A program made the position numbers and the translations under genes. Of a DNA stretch of 64,000 nucleotides, positions 8,466 through 18,184 are shown piece after piece (position 1 is the first letter of the stretch; each line of letters starts with the position of its first letter). The DNA comes from Phytomonospora endophytica. Its GTDB lineage: Bacteria > Actinomycetota > Actinomycetes > Mycobacteriales > Micromonosporaceae. The DNA is taken from the NCBI RefSeq assembly GCF_014202425.1, contig NZ_JACHGT010000004.1:76307-140306 (forward strand), written 5' to 3'. Below the pieces are notes generated by a model. That model was given only the letters and a program-made list of their open reading frames with translations. It ran no database searches and was not told the DNA's origin.

Positions 8466-8922
8466 GGCCGGGCACGCGAGTTCCGGCTCAAGGCGGCGCC
8501 CGCGCTCCGCCGTTGCCGGTGCGGGGCGGCGTGGTCACGTGAACTCCATGATGGTCGAGCCCGCGACCCCACTCGTGCCTTCCTCCATGGCCACCGTCAC
8601 CCCCCGTTCGATGCCGTGCTCGTGGGGACTCCCGGTGTCGCGCCCCTTCTCCGGCGCATCGGCGACGTTCATCTGCTCGCACGGCCGCGTCGAGCGCGGC
8701 CGCCCGACAGCTCGGCTCGGCGACACCGCCCGTGGCGCCGCCTGTTCGCGGGAGGCGCACGATCTCGTCTTCGCGTTCGGCCTCCGGCTCGCCGACCGGA
8801 CCATGCCGAGCCGTCCACGGCGCCTTCGCCGTCGGGGTCCGCCTCACCCGCCGCAGACCGGCTGACCCGCGTGGCCGGCCTCGTGACCACTCGCCTCCAG
8901 CCGGCGGCGCACCACCCCTGAC
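8466..8922. other. 457-bp gap without a convincing gene
   Basis: Between the second repeat copy and the LAL regulator there are overlapping short frames on both strands (for example minus strand 8535-8804) with mixed codon-position composition. None has a recognisable domain. A minus-strand tail around 8535-8600 (VAMEEGTSGVAGSTIMEF) looks slightly protein-like, so a decayed gene remnant is possible. Confidence 0.4.
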
Positions 8923-11556
8923 CTACCCCACCAGCCCCCGCCCGTGGGCCACCGCGGCTGCCGCCGTCCGGGTCGGCACGCCCAGTTTCGCCAGGATGTT
9001 CGAGACGTGGACGCCGGCCGTGCTCGGCGAGATGTGGAGCGCGGCGGCGATCTGGCGGTTGCTCAGGCCCGTCGCGAGGAGTGCCAGGACGTCGTGTTCG
9101 CGGGGGGTGAGGCCGAAGTCGTCGGGTTTCGGCGGGAGGCGGTCGGTGATCTGGGCGGCCTCGGTCCGCGACAGGCACAGGGCCAGTTCGTAGGGGCGTC
9201 CGAGCTTCCGCCAGGTCTCCGCCGCGCGGGTCCACCGCTCCGGCTCGTCCACTGTGGTCAGTGCGTCGAGTGTGGCCTGCCAGGCGGTGTCGAGGGGGCC
9301 CGACAGTGGCAGCCGCGTGGCGCGCTCGGCCAGTTCGGCGAGTCGGGCGGGGCCCGTCGTCAGTGCGCCGGCGACGAGTACCGCGCGGGCGTCACTGCTG
9401 AAAGTCCTGTCCAGCAGGGGGTCGGCCAGTACTTCGGTGAGGATCCGGTCGGCGTCGGCGGGGCCCGCGAGCAGGAGCCGCAGGCGGTAACGGGGGAAGA
9501 GTCGCACGCCCGGCTCGTCGAGGACGGCCGCGATCGCGTCGGCGGCGTCGGCGGCGTCCCGGGCGGCGGCGACGTCCCCGCGCAGCAGCGCGAGGTGGCC
9601 GGCGAGGTCGAGCAGGATCTCCCGGGACCGTTGCGGCGCCTCGTCTTCGAGTGCCTCGTCGAGCAGCGCGCCGGCCTCGTCCCAGCGGCCCGCGGCGATC
9701 AGGCCCTCGGCGGCGTACCCCGCCAGCCTCGCGCCACGGCTGCTTCCCATCCCGAGCCGGCGCGCGAGGCGCAACCCGTCCAGCGCCACCCGCGCGGTGC
9801 TCGCACCGTCTCCCGCCTCGGTCCAGTACATGGCCTCGTACATCGCCGCGGTGACCTGGAGGTCGTCGAGGCCTTCGCGTTCGGTCAGCGCGACGGCCTC
9901 GGCGAGCATCGCGTGTTCGGCGGTCAGCAGCCCGGTCACGAGCAGGCCCCGCACGAGCACGACGGCGTCGCCGGTCTCGCGGCCGATCCGCAGCGCCTCG
10001 TCCGCCAGCGCCCGGGATCCGGCGGTGTCGGGGTGCAGCGATCCCATCGCCATCAACCCCAGGAGGCGTCCCCGCGTCACCGTCGCGCCGGGCACGAGTT
10101 CCAGCGCGCGGGCGAAGTCGTCCATGGCGCCGCCGTGGGCCCGGTTGCCGAGTCTTCCCCGCAGTTCCAGCAGCAGCGCGGTGCGCTCGGGATCGCCGAC
10201 GGTGGCGAGCCCGGCCGAGGCGTGGGCGACGCCGCCCGGGTAGTCGCCGCTGAGCATGCGGCTCTCGGCGGCGCGGATCCGGACGCCGGTCTCGTCGGCA
10301 CCGATCCGCGCGGCGGCGTCCGGCACCGACTCCCACAGTTCCAGCACGCGGTCGAGCTGCCGGGCCTCCTGTTGGTAGGCATAGGAATCGTGGGCCGCGA
10401 CCGCCGCCCGCCACGCGGCTTCCAGGGCTCCCGGCCGGTCCCCGGCGGCGTAGGCGTGCGCGGCGAGTTCGGCCGGGGTTCCGGACTCCCGCAGCGCCTC
10501 GGCGTGGGCCGTGTGCAGCCGGATCCGTTCCCCCGCCAGCAGATCCTCGTACACGGCCTGCCGGATCAGCGCGTGCCGGAAGTCGTAGCCCCCGTCGGCC
10601 TGCACCAGCAGACTCGCGTCGATCAGTTCCCGCAGCGCCTCGTCCAGTTCGGTCTCGGCGAGGCCGGAAACGGTCTCCAGCACCGGATGCGCGACCGGCC
10701 CGCCCGCGACGGCCGCGGCCCGCAGCACCGTGCGGCCGCGCGGGGCCAGCGCGCGCGGCCCGTACAGCAGCAGCTCGCGCAGGCTCTCCGGCGTGCGTTC
10801 ACCGGCCTGCGCCAGTGCCTCGACGAACAGCGGGTTGCCGTCGCTGCGCTCGTGCACCCGCCGCACCAGCGCCGGATCCGGTCTGGCGCCGAGGATCGCG
10901 GCGAGCTGCCGCCCGACCTCGTGCCGGGTCAGCCGGTCGAGCCGCAGCTCGGTCGTCGGCGCCGCGCGGGCCAGTTCCGACAGCAGCGGCCCGACACCGG
11001 GCCGCGACGTGGCGGCCAGCAGCACGCCGGGCACCGACAGGTTGCGCGCCAGGAAGGCCAGCAGCTCGCGCGTCGACGCGTCGGCCCAGTGCACGTCCTC
11101 GACGGCGACGACCAGCGGCCGGTCCTCGGCGGCGAGCTCGACGAGCGTCAGCACCTCCTCATACAGCCGGTGCTTGCCGCCCTCCACGGCCGGGTCCCCG
11201 AGCCGGGGAAACCACCGGGCCAGCGCTGAGGGCCCCGGCAGCGCCCGGGTGACCGTCTCGGCGCCGAGTTCGCGGATCAGCCGCCGGGCGACGGCGACGA
11301 AAGGCGCGTACGGCAGTCCTTCCCCGCTCAGCTCGGCGCAGGCGCCGGTGACGACCCGCACCCGCGCGCCGAGGGACGCGGCGAACTCGGCGAGGATCCG
11401 CGACTTCCCGATCCCCGCCTCGCCGATCAGCAGCGCCACGCGCGGGCCGTCGGCCGCCGCCTGGAACGCGCCCAGCAGCGCCGACAGCACGTCGGCACGG
11501 CCGATGAACTCGGGACTGACCACGCGACCTGCCACCACGGGCGCCAAGCATGCCAC
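8923..11556 (-). CDS. LuxR-family regulator with AAA/STAND ATPase (LAL type)
   Basis: An 877-residue large ATP-binding LuxR regulator. Walker A is GEAGIGKS at residues 45-52, a DVHWAD Walker B-like segment lies near residue 145, a helical TPR-like middle follows, and the C-terminal 62 residues are a GerE/LuxR helix-turn-helix ([20 protein letters not shown], then [14 protein letters not shown]). Such proteins activate catabolic or secondary-metabolite genes in response to an unknown ligand. The ATG at 11556 opens the longest frame; a GTG 12 codons later, just before SPEFIGR, is also plausible. It is divergent from the aminoglycoside phosphotransferase-like gene 82 bp away. Confidence 0.87.
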   Translation of the reverse strand: MACLAPVVAGRVVSPEFIGRADVLSALLGAFQAAADGPRVALLIGEAGIGKSRILAEFAASLGARVRVVTGACAELSGEGLPYAPFVAVARRLIRELGAETVTRALPGPSALARWFPRLGDPAVEGGKHRLYEEVLTLVELAAEDRPLVVAVEDVHWADASTRELLAFLARNLSVPGVLLAATSRPGVGPLLSELARAAPTTELRLDRLTRHEVGRQLAAILGARPDPALVRRVHERSDGNPLFVEALAQAGERTPESLRELLLYGPRALAPRGRTVLRAAAVAGGPVAHPVLETVSGLAETELDEALRELIDASLLVQADGGYDFRHALIRQAVYEDLLAGERIRLHTAHAEALRESGTPAELAAHAYAAGDRPGALEAAWRAAVAAHDSYAYQQEARQLDRVLELWESVPDAAARIGADETGVRIRAAESRMLSGDYPGGVAHASAGLATVGDPERTALLLELRGRLGNRAHGGAMDDFARALELVPGATVTRGRLLGLMAMGSLHPDTAGSRALADEALRIGRETGDAVVLVRGLLVTGLLTAEHAMLAEAVALTEREGLDDLQVTAAMYEAMYWTEAGDGASTARVALDGLRLARRLGMGSSRGARLAGYAAEGLIAAGRWDEAGALLDEALEDEAPQRSREILLDLAGHLALLRGDVAAARDAADAADAIAAVLDEPGVRLFPRYRLRLLLAGPADADRILTEVLADPLLDRTFSSDARAVLVAGALTTGPARLAELAERATRLPLSGPLDTAWQATLDALTTVDEPERWTRAAETWRKLGRPYELALCLSRTEAAQITDRLPPKPDDFGLTPREHDVLALLATGLSNRQIAAALHISPSTAGVHVSNILAKLGVPTRTAAAAVAHGRGLVG

Positions 11557-11638
11557 AGAGGCCTGCGGGCGCCGTTCGGCGTCTAAATACCGTGTTCACC
11601 CGATGCGGCCGCCCTGTTCAGACGGCGAGGCTCGACCC

Positions 11639-12547
11639 ATGACCGACATCGACGAGGCCCTGGTCCGGCGGCTGCTGAAGTCGCAGTTCCCGCAGTGGGC
11701 CGAGCTGCCCATGACCCCGGTTCCCGCCCCCGGCATGGACAACGCGACCTTCCGGCTCGGCGACGACAAGTCGCTGCGGCTGCCCCGGTACGAGCGCTGG
11801 GCCGGGCAGGTCGAGCGCGAACAACACTGGCTGCCCCGGCTCGCGCCCTTCCTGCCCCTGACCGTCTCGACGCCTCTCGCCATGGGCGCGCCCGGCGAGG
11901 GCTACCCCTACCGGTGGTCGATCTACCGCTGGCTCGACGGTGAGAACGCCGACATCGAAGGGCTCGCCGATCCGTCGCGGGCCGCGGTGGACCTCGCGGG
12001 GTTCATCACCGCGCTCCAGGCCGTCGACGCCACCGGCGGGCCCGGTCCACAGTGGAGCAACGCCTTCCGGGGCGTGCCGCTCGGCGATCCCGCCGACTCG
12101 ATCGCCGTCGAGGCACGCGTCCGGCCGAAGATCGCCGCGCTGACCGACCTGGCCGACACCGTGCTGCTGACCGAGGTGTGGGAGACGGCGCTGGCCGCGC
12201 CCGCCTGGGACCGGCCGCCGGTGTGGGTGCACGGCGATCTCGGCACCGGCAACATCCTCGCCGCCGACGGGGAACTGAGCGCCGTCATCGACTTCGGAAC
12301 CCTCGCCGTCGCCGACCCCGCATGTGACGTCCTGGCCGCCTGGACCTTCTTCGACGGCCCATCCCGCGCGGTCTTCCGCGCGGCCCTTGACGTCGACGAG
12401 GCGACCTGGACGCGCGCCCGCGGCTGGGGCCTGGCCTCGTCGCTGCCGGTCCCCGACGACCCCTTCTTCGCCGGCCGCCCCGACCGCGTCGAGCGCGCCC
12501 TGCGCCGGCTCGACGAGATCATCGCCGACCACCTCGCCCACCGCTGA
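11639..12547 (+). CDS. Aminoglycoside phosphotransferase (APH)-family kinase
   Basis: A 302-residue kinase of the APH/choline kinase fold. The Brenner motif HGDLGTGN at residues 198-205 supplies catalytic Asp200 and Asn205, and VIDFGTLAVADPACD gives the metal-binding Asp. The N-terminal lobe has NATFRLGDDKSLRLPR. Members act on aminoglycosides, macrolides or unknown metabolites; the substrate cannot be read here. The ATG at 11639 follows a GAGGC ribosome-binding site. The next gene begins 13 bp later and belongs to the Eis acetyltransferase family, so the two likely form an operon of small-molecule-modifying enzymes. Confidence 0.85.
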   Translation: MTDIDEALVRRLLKSQFPQWAELPMTPVPAPGMDNATFRLGDDKSLRLPRYERWAGQVEREQHWLPRLAPFLPLTVSTPLAMGAPGEGYPYRWSIYRWLDGENADIEGLADPSRAAVDLAGFITALQAVDATGGPGPQWSNAFRGVPLGDPADSIAVEARVRPKIAALTDLADTVLLTEVWETALAAPAWDRPPVWVHGDLGTGNILAADGELSAVIDFGTLAVADPACDVLAAWTFFDGPSRAVFRAALDVDEATWTRARGWGLASSLPVPDDPFFAGRPDRVERALRRLDEIIADHLAHR

Positions 12548-12560
12548 GAGGACCGTTCCC

Positions 12561-13811
12561 ATGACCGACCCGTACCCCCTGCGTCCCGTCATCGACGCCG
12601 AGTTCACGCCCTGGGCGCGCATGATCGCCGATACCTACAGCGTCGACCGCACCGACGCCGAGCTGGCCCAGCAGCGCGCGGCCACCGACCTGACCCGCAC
12701 GATCGGCGCCTTCGACGGCGACCTGCCCGTCGGCGGCGCCTCGATCTACCCGCGACTGCTGGCGGTGCCCGGCGCGATCATGCCCGTCGTGGGCGTGGCC
12801 ACCGTCGGCGTCGGGCCCACGCACCGCCGCCGCGGCATCCTCACCTCGATGATGCGCGCGCAGCTGACCGGACTGTACGAGAGCGGCGCCGAGTCCCTCG
12901 CGGTGCTGCGTCCCGCCGAGGCCGCGATCTACGGCCGCTACGGCTACGGCGCCGCCTCACGCGGCAACCGGTTGCGCTGCGACAAGCGCGGGATGGTCTT
13001 CAAGCCCGGCACCGACTTCGGCGACGGCACCGTCGAACAGCTCGACCGCGACGCCGCCCGCCCGCTCCTGGAGAAGGTCTACGACCGGGTGTGGCCCGGC
13101 CGCGCCGGCTGGGCCGACCGGAGCGAGACCCTGTGGAACGGCCGGCTCTTCGACGAACCCGGGACCCGCGACGGCGCCACCTCACTGCGCTTCGCCGTCC
13201 ACCGCGAACCCGGCGGCGAGGTCACCGGCTATGTCCTGTTCCGGCGGGCCAACGCCGTCGACGCGCTCGGCGAGTTCGCCGGGACCGTGCGGGTCCAGGA
13301 GCTCGCTGCGGAGTCGCCGACGGCCTATGCCGCGCTGTGGCGCTTCCTCGCCGGGATCGACGTGCTGCCGTGGATCGAGTACGAGGGCGCGCTCGACGAG
13401 GCACTGCCCGAGTTGCTCGTCGATCCGCGGGCGGCCCGCTCGACCGTCGTCGACCGCCTGTGGGTCCGCCTCGTCGACGTGGACAGGGCCCTCGCCGGAC
13501 GTCGCTACGCCACCCCGCTGGACGTGGTCCTCGATGTCGACGACGCCTTCTGCCCCTGGAACACCGGCCGCCACCGGTTGCGCGCCGACGGCGGCACCGT
13601 CACCTGCGAACGCACCACCGCCGAGGCCGGCCTGGCCTTGACGGCGACCGAACTGGGCTCGGTGTTCCTGGGCGGGACGACGCTGTCGGCGCTCGCCGCC
13701 ACCGGCCGGGTCCGCGAGTTGCGGCCGGGCGCGCTGTCGGCGGCCTCGCTCGCGTTCCGGTCGGAGCGGGAGCCGTTCTATCCGGGTGGCTGGGCGTTCC
13801 CGCTGTACTGA
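12561..13811 (+). CDS. Eis-like GNAT family N-acetyltransferase
   Basis: A 416-residue protein matching the Eis family layout: an N-terminal GNAT domain with the acetyl-CoA motif VGVGPTHRRRGILTSMM (about residues 78-94), a second degenerate GNAT domain, and a C-terminal sterol-carrier-like domain. It ends GGWAFPLY; in Mycobacterium tuberculosis Eis the C-terminal carboxylate takes part in catalysis, and the FPLY end here is compatible. Eis enzymes acetylate aminoglycosides at several amines, or proteins and polyamines. The start is supported by GAGAGGA ending about ten bases upstream. The 3' end overlaps the convergent membrane-protein gene by 34 bp. Confidence 0.87.
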   Translation: MTDPYPLRPVIDAEFTPWARMIADTYSVDRTDAELAQQRAATDLTRTIGAFDGDLPVGGASIYPRLLAVPGAIMPVVGVATVGVGPTHRRRGILTSMMRAQLTGLYESGAESLAVLRPAEAAIYGRYGYGAASRGNRLRCDKRGMVFKPGTDFGDGTVEQLDRDAARPLLEKVYDRVWPGRAGWADRSETLWNGRLFDEPGTRDGATSLRFAVHREPGGEVTGYVLFRRANAVDALGEFAGTVRVQELAAESPTAYAALWRFLAGIDVLPWIEYEGALDEALPELLVDPRAARSTVVDRLWVRLVDVDRALAGRRYATPLDVVLDVDDAFCPWNTGRHRLRADGGTVTCERTTAEAGLALTATELGSVFLGGTTLSALAATGRVRELRPGALSAASLAFRSEREPFYPGGWAFPLY

Positions 13812-14617
13812 TCCGCGCGCGCCGGGATCGCCGCGAGCGCGACGGCGGCGATCCACAGCGCGATCCCGAGGTTGAGCAGGAGCCCGAGACGCAGGTCGTA
13901 GAGGCGCCCGGCCGTCCAGGCCTCCTCGGCGAAGAAGGTCGGCGCGCAGGCCGCGCTGGGCAGCAGGAGCACCGATCCCGCGATGCTCAGCCCGAGCGAC
14001 AGGCGCTGTCGCCCTGCCGGCTGCCGCTTCTCCCTGCGGCCCAGGGCGAACAGGCCGGCCATGACCAGGATCGGCAGCACCACCATCGCGACCACGACCG
14101 TCCACGATGGAGGCTCGACCCGTACGGCCAGCACGCGCCCGAAGGTCGCGCCCACGTAGTAGTCGACGGTGACGCCGTCCTTGGTCGCCTCCACGAAGTC
14201 GGGGGCGCCGTCATCGGCGAGGACCTCCCAGCCCGCCGCGGCGAGGCCCTCTTCGGCGGCGGCGGCGTATGGCGGCCGATCCGGTTCGGGCACGAAGGAG
14301 TGCCACTCCGCGACGGCGGCGTCGACCGGTGCCTCGAACCTGTCGTCGCCGAGGAGCAGCAGCTTCCAGGCCGGGAGCTTCGAAGGGTCGAGCCGGTCGC
14401 CGTCGAACACGTCGTGCTCGACGACGGTGGGCCGCTCGGTCTCGACGAGCGCGGCCAGTTCGGCGACGTCCTCGGCGGACAGGTCGGTGCTCATCCAGCC
14501 GAGGAAACTTCCGAGCATGAGCGCGAGCCCGAGGGACGCCACCGCCGTGAGGGCCATGCGCAGCGCGCGGGCGTCGCGTCGGCGGTCGACGGGGAGTTCG
14601 AGGAGGGCGGTCGCCAT
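13778..14617 (-). CDS. Membrane protein of unknown function
   Basis: A 279-residue protein with a first transmembrane helix near residues 20-42 (MALTAVASLGLALMLGSFLG), a soluble extracytoplasmic stretch of about 130 residues rich in acidic residues, then three or so hydrophobic helices (WTVVVAMVVLPILVMAG; LGLSIAGSVLLLPSA; LLLNLGIALWIAAVAL). I do not recognise a family. It starts 32 bp after the stop of the PP2C phosphatase gene on the same strand, so the two may be co-transcribed and functionally linked. Overlap with the Eis gene at the 3' end is convergent. Confidence 0.65.
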   Translation of the reverse strand: MATALLELPVDRRRDARALRMALTAVASLGLALMLGSFLGWMSTDLSAEDVAELAALVETERPTVVEHDVFDGDRLDPSKLPAWKLLLLGDDRFEAPVDAAVAEWHSFVPEPDRPPYAAAAEEGLAAAGWEVLADDGAPDFVEATKDGVTVDYYVGATFGRVLAVRVEPPSWTVVVAMVVLPILVMAGLFALGRREKRQPAGRQRLSLGLSIAGSVLLLPSAACAPTFFAEEAWTAGRLYDLRLGLLLNLGIALWIAAVALAAIPARADQYSGNAQPPG

Positions 14618-14649
14618 GCGGCGACTATATCGCCGATCTACATAGGGTG

Positions 14650-15408
14650 CTAGCGACCGAAAACCCGCGCGAAGAAGCCCTTCCGCGGCTCGGCCGCCTC
14701 CTCGACCTCGCCAACGATGACCGTCACGTTGTCCGGCCCGCCGCCTTCGAGAGCCAGCTCGACGAGGCGGTCGGCGCACTCCCGCACCGTCCCGTCGGCC
14801 AGCAGCGTCTCCTCGATCAGTTCGGCCGGAACGGCGTCGGGCAGCCCGTCGGAGCACACCATGTACCGCTCGCCGACGGCGGCCGTGATCGTCCGGACAT
14901 GCGGCTGGACCGGCTCGCCCTGCAGCACCTTCGTCACGAAGGACTTGTGCGGGTGCGTGAAGACCTCGTCGGCGGTGATGCTGCCCTTGTCGACCAGCAT
15001 CTGCACGTAGGTGTCGTCGCGCGTGAGCTGGGTGACCTCGCCCTCGCGGACGCGGTAGGCGCGCGAGTCGCCGACGTGTGCGATCGTGAGTTTCCCGTCG
15101 ACCAGCAGCAGCGCCGTCAGGGTCGTCCCCATCCCGACGATCGCGGGATCCTCCTCGCCCGCCAGCCGGATGGCGTCGTTGGCGATGTCGACGGCGTCGC
15201 GCAGCCGGTCGGCCATCTCCACGACGTTCTGCGGCTCGTCGACCGGTGAGATCGACGCGATCGTGAGCGCGCTGGCGACCTCGCCCGCCTCGGCCCCGCC
15301 CACCCCGTCGGCGACGGCGATGAGGTGCCGCCCGGCGTGCATCGAGTCCTCGTTGTTCGCCCGGACCAGGCCGTGATGGGTGAGTGCCGCGTAACGCCAC
15401 GAGATCAT
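14650..15408 (-). CDS. PP2C-family serine/threonine protein phosphatase
   Basis: A 252-residue soluble phosphatase of the bacterial PstP/Stp1 type. The PPM motifs are all present in order: RANNEDSM near residues 17-23, VADGVGG with metal-binding Asp34, GMGTTLTALL, HVGDSRAYRVR, QLTRDDTYVQ, VCSDGLPD and GGPDNVTVI. It would remove phosphate from Ser/Thr kinase substrates using two manganese ions. Unlike PstP it has no transmembrane helix or extracellular tail. No Ser/Thr kinase lies in this window. Its start codon is 65 bp from the divergent LAL regulator, with a 22-bp palindrome between them. Confidence 0.92.
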   Translation of the reverse strand: MISWRYAALTHHGLVRANNEDSMHAGRHLIAVADGVGGAEAGEVASALTIASISPVDEPQNVVEMADRLRDAVDIANDAIRLAGEEDPAIVGMGTTLTALLLVDGKLTIAHVGDSRAYRVREGEVTQLTRDDTYVQMLVDKGSITADEVFTHPHKSFVTKVLQGEPVQPHVRTITAAVGERYMVCSDGLPDAVPAELIEETLLADGTVRECADRLVELALEGGGPDNVTVIVGEVEEAAEPRKGFFARVFGR

Positions 15409-15441
15409 GCACGCAGCATCCTCCGCCGCCGCCCGGGCTGT

Positions 15442-15463
15442 CCATACGCACTTGTGCGTATGG
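15442..15463. promoter_or_regulatory. Perfect 22-bp palindrome between PP2C and LAL genes
   Basis: Arms CCATACGCAC (15442-15451) and GTGCGTATGG (15454-15463) are exact reverse complements around a central TT. It lies 33 bp upstream of the phosphatase start and 10 bp upstream of the LAL GTG start, so a dimeric repressor bound here would control both divergent genes. The size and tight spacing are typical of a TetR or LuxR-type dimer site. No second copy was noticed in the window. Confidence 0.7.
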
Positions 15464-15473
15464 TGTCAGGGCC

Positions 15474-17876
15474 GTGACGGACGACGACGGGAACCGGATG
15501 GGGACGAGGCCGATCGTGGGCCGCGCCGTGCAGCTGGCGGCCGTGCGCGCGGCCTGGGACCGCGTGCTGGCCGACGGCACCGGCGAGACCGTCGTCATCA
15601 CCGGCGACGACGGCGTCGGCAAGTCCCGCCTGGCCGCCGAGGCCATGGCCGCGATGGAGCCGTCGGCGGTCCTCGCCGGGCGGGCGCGGGCGGTCGGCCC
15701 GGCGCCCTACGACTGGCTCGCCTCGGCCCTCGACGGTCAGTCCCTCGACGGGTTGCCCGCCCCGCCGGAGGCCCTCGCCTGGCTCACCCAGCGCCCGTCC
15801 ACCCACCGCTACGAGCCGGGCGCGCTGCTGCGCCTGGCCGTCGACGTCGTGCGCCACCGCGTCGGCGAAGGCCCGGGCGTCCTCCTCGTCGAGGACCTGC
15901 ACGACCTCGACCCGGCGAGCCTCAACCTCGTCGCCGACCTCGCCGCCGCCCGCGCCCTGCCCGCGCTGCTGCTGGTCACCAGCCGTCCCGCGGGTGACGG
16001 CACCGCCGCCCGGGTCCTGGCCCAGCTGTCCGGCGCGACCCGCTGCCACCTCGGGCCGCTGACCCCCGCCGAGACCGCCGAACTCCTCGACGGCGCCACC
16101 GGCGCGCCACCGAGCCCGCGCCTGGTGCTCGGCCTGCACCGCCGGACCGGCGGCAACGCCCGCTGGACCACCGAGATCATCGCCGCCGTCCGCGCGCGGG
16201 AACTCGCCACACCCCTCGACAGCCCGCTCCCGCCCTACCTGGCGTCGCTGGCCACGGCCCGCTTCGACGGCGCCGACGGCCGCGTCACCCGGGTCGCCGC
16301 GCTCCTCGGCGCGAGCCTGCGCACCGACGCCCTCACCGACCTGTGCGGCGGCGACGCCGAAGACGCCGTCGCGCGCCTGGCCGGGCAGGGCGTCTTCGTC
16401 CGCGACCGCGCCGGAGAACCGCGTTTCGCCTCACCGCTGGTCGCCGAAGCCCTCGCCCAGACGGCCCCGCCGTCGCTGCGCGCCAAGGTCCACCGCCGCG
16501 CCTACGCGCGAGCACTCGACGCCGGCGACCTCGACGGCGAGTTCCGCCACGGCCTCCACTGTGGCCGTGCGGTCGACCCGCGACCGGCCGTCGCCGCGCA
16601 CCTCGCCGCCGGGCGTCCCCGCGCGGCCCTGGAGCTCGCCAATGCCGCCGGGCCGGTGCGGGACTCCGGCCTGGCGCGCGAGGCGTACATCGCCGCGCAC
16701 TCCGTCGGTGACTACGCCAAGGCCGCCGACTACGCGCGGGCGTGGTCGGCGTCGGCCGTCGGCGCCGGGAAGGTCGAGGCCCAGCGCGTGATCGCCGACC
16801 TGTGGGGCCACGGCGGCTCGATAGCCTCACAGCACCGCCTGCTGGAGTCCATCGCCCCGCGCGTGGCGGCCGACGGCCGGGCCGCCTACCTCACCGCCCT
16901 CGGCCGGGCCGCGCTGTACGCCGAACGCCCCGCCGAGGCCGTCGGCTGGGCCGAACAGGCCCTCGAACTGACCACGGAGCCCGACCCCGCCGCCCTGACC
17001 GTCCTGGGCCACGCCACCGCGCTGACCGGCGACGGCGAACGCGGGCTCGCCCTGATCGCGGCGGGCCGCCGCTACGCCGCCGCCGCGCGCGACCTGGTCG
17101 TCTTCGGCCGGGCCGTGGCCGCCTCGGCCGCCGTCCGCCTGCCGGGTCTGTCGGGGGAGGCCGCCCGCCGGGTCCTCGACGAGCACCTGACCGCGCTGGC
17201 CAGACACGACCTGAGCGGCCGCGCCGGACCGGTCGTCGTCGCCGCCGCCGAGGCCGCCGTCGCGGCCGGTGAGACCGTCCACGCCCGCGCCCTCGCGGCC
17301 GAGCGGGTCGTGATCGAACCCGACCGCGTCGAACGCGCGATGCTCATCGCCCTCACCGCGCGCCTCGACGCCGCCGCCGGAGACCGCGACGGGGCTCAGC
17401 GCCTGCGCAGGAGCCTCACCGCCGAGACCATCGAGATGGACGCACCGCGCGTCCTGCGCGCGTCGGCCGGACTCGACCTCGCGCTCGCCGAAGGGCCCGG
17501 GGCCGCCGAGAAGGCGCTGCGCGCCTACGTCGGCGCCGCAAGCCCGGACGCGCACGCCGCCGGGCTCACCGAGGCCGGTCGCGTCGCACTGGAGGCCGGG
17601 GTCGGTGAAGCGCGGGTCGCGGTCCTGCTGCCCGACGGTGGAGCGTCGCTGGGCATCGGCGCGGGTGCGCCGGGCGCCGAACTCACCGCGCGGGAACGCG
17701 AGGTCCTGGGCTGTCTGGCCGAGGGGATGACCAACCAGCAGGTCGCCAGCCGCCTCGGCATCTCGATCCGGACGGTGACCGTGCACGTGTCGAACCTGCT
17801 GCGCAAGACCGGTTCGGCCTCCCGCACCGAGGCCGCGCTGTGGGCGGTGCGTCACGGCCTCGCGGGCGGCCGTTAG
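15474..17876 (+). CDS. LuxR-family regulator with ATPase domain (LAL type)
   Basis: An 800-residue regulator. Walker A GDDGVGKS lies near residues 43-50, VEDLHDLD resembles Walker B near residue 140, alanine-rich helical repeats follow, and a C-terminal LuxR/GerE helix-turn-helix begins LTAREREVLGCLAEGMTNQQ and continues RTVTVHVSNLLRKTGS. GTG at 15474 is used as start; ATG at 15498 (encoding MGTRPIVGR) is an alternative that still keeps the whole ATPase. The gene directly follows the 22-bp palindrome, which suggests auto- or cross-regulation with the divergent phosphatase. The stop overlaps the convergent gene by four bases. Confidence 0.86.
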   Translation: MTDDDGNRMGTRPIVGRAVQLAAVRAAWDRVLADGTGETVVITGDDGVGKSRLAAEAMAAMEPSAVLAGRARAVGPAPYDWLASALDGQSLDGLPAPPEALAWLTQRPSTHRYEPGALLRLAVDVVRHRVGEGPGVLLVEDLHDLDPASLNLVADLAAARALPALLLVTSRPAGDGTAARVLAQLSGATRCHLGPLTPAETAELLDGATGAPPSPRLVLGLHRRTGGNARWTTEIIAAVRARELATPLDSPLPPYLASLATARFDGADGRVTRVAALLGASLRTDALTDLCGGDAEDAVARLAGQGVFVRDRAGEPRFASPLVAEALAQTAPPSLRAKVHRRAYARALDAGDLDGEFRHGLHCGRAVDPRPAVAAHLAAGRPRAALELANAAGPVRDSGLAREAYIAAHSVGDYAKAADYARAWSASAVGAGKVEAQRVIADLWGHGGSIASQHRLLESIAPRVAADGRAAYLTALGRAALYAERPAEAVGWAEQALELTTEPDPAALTVLGHATALTGDGERGLALIAAGRRYAAAARDLVVFGRAVAASAAVRLPGLSGEAARRVLDEHLTALARHDLSGRAGPVVVAAAEAAVAAGETVHARALAAERVVIEPDRVERAMLIALTARLDAAAGDRDGAQRLRRSLTAETIEMDAPRVLRASAGLDLALAEGPGAAEKALRAYVGAASPDAHAAGLTEAGRVALEAGVGEARVAVLLPDGGASLGIGAGAPGAELTAREREVLGCLAEGMTNQQVASRLGISIRTVTVHVSNLLRKTGSASRTEAALWAVRHGLAGGR

Positions 17877-18175
17877 GCGGGCGGCCCCAGGCGCCGCTCG
17901 GCTTCGGCGAGGCGCTGCTCAAGGGCCCGGACGCGGTCGTAGAGGTCGATGAGGGTCGGCCCGTTGGCGACCACGCCGGAGCGCTGCCAGTTCCGCCGGA
18001 CGAACTCCTCCCGGGTCTCGTGCGGCGACTGCTGGAACCCGCCCGGAGGGGCGGCGTGCGCCATCGTGCCCAAGCGGTGCCACGCGGCCTTCTGCGCCTT
18101 GAGGACGGCGACCGCGCCGAGGACGATGATCGCGAGGACCGCGACGGGAATCAGTAAGAACAGGTTCTCGGACAC
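17873..18175 (-). CDS. Small membrane-anchored protein with coiled coil
   Basis: A 100-residue protein: an N-terminal transmembrane helix (residues 5-26, LFLLIPVAVLAIIVLGAVAV), a basic linker, then a heptad-like helix near the end (LIDLYDRVRALEQRLAEAERRL). No family recognised. GTG start at 18175, nine bases after the upstream gene on the same strand, with AGGCGG as ribosome-binding site, so it is probably co-transcribed with the TetR-controlled gene at 18185-18607. Confidence 0.65.
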   Translation of the reverse strand: MSENLFLLIPVAVLAIIVLGAVAVLKAQKAAWHRLGTMAHAAPPGGFQQSPHETREEFVRRNWQRSGVVANGPTLIDLYDRVRALEQRLAEAERRLGPPA

Positions 18176-18184
18176 GTCGGCCGC

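Noticed and set aside
8539-8865. Possible gene in the gap after the second repeat copy (plus frame 8539-8865, minus frame 8535-8804)
   Set aside because: No recognisable domain, no good ribosome-binding site, and frames on both strands look equally weak.
14650-15408. PP2C gene as part of the pstP-rodA-pbpA-pknAB cell-division cluster
   Set aside because: None of those neighbours is present and the phosphatase lacks the membrane helix of PstP.
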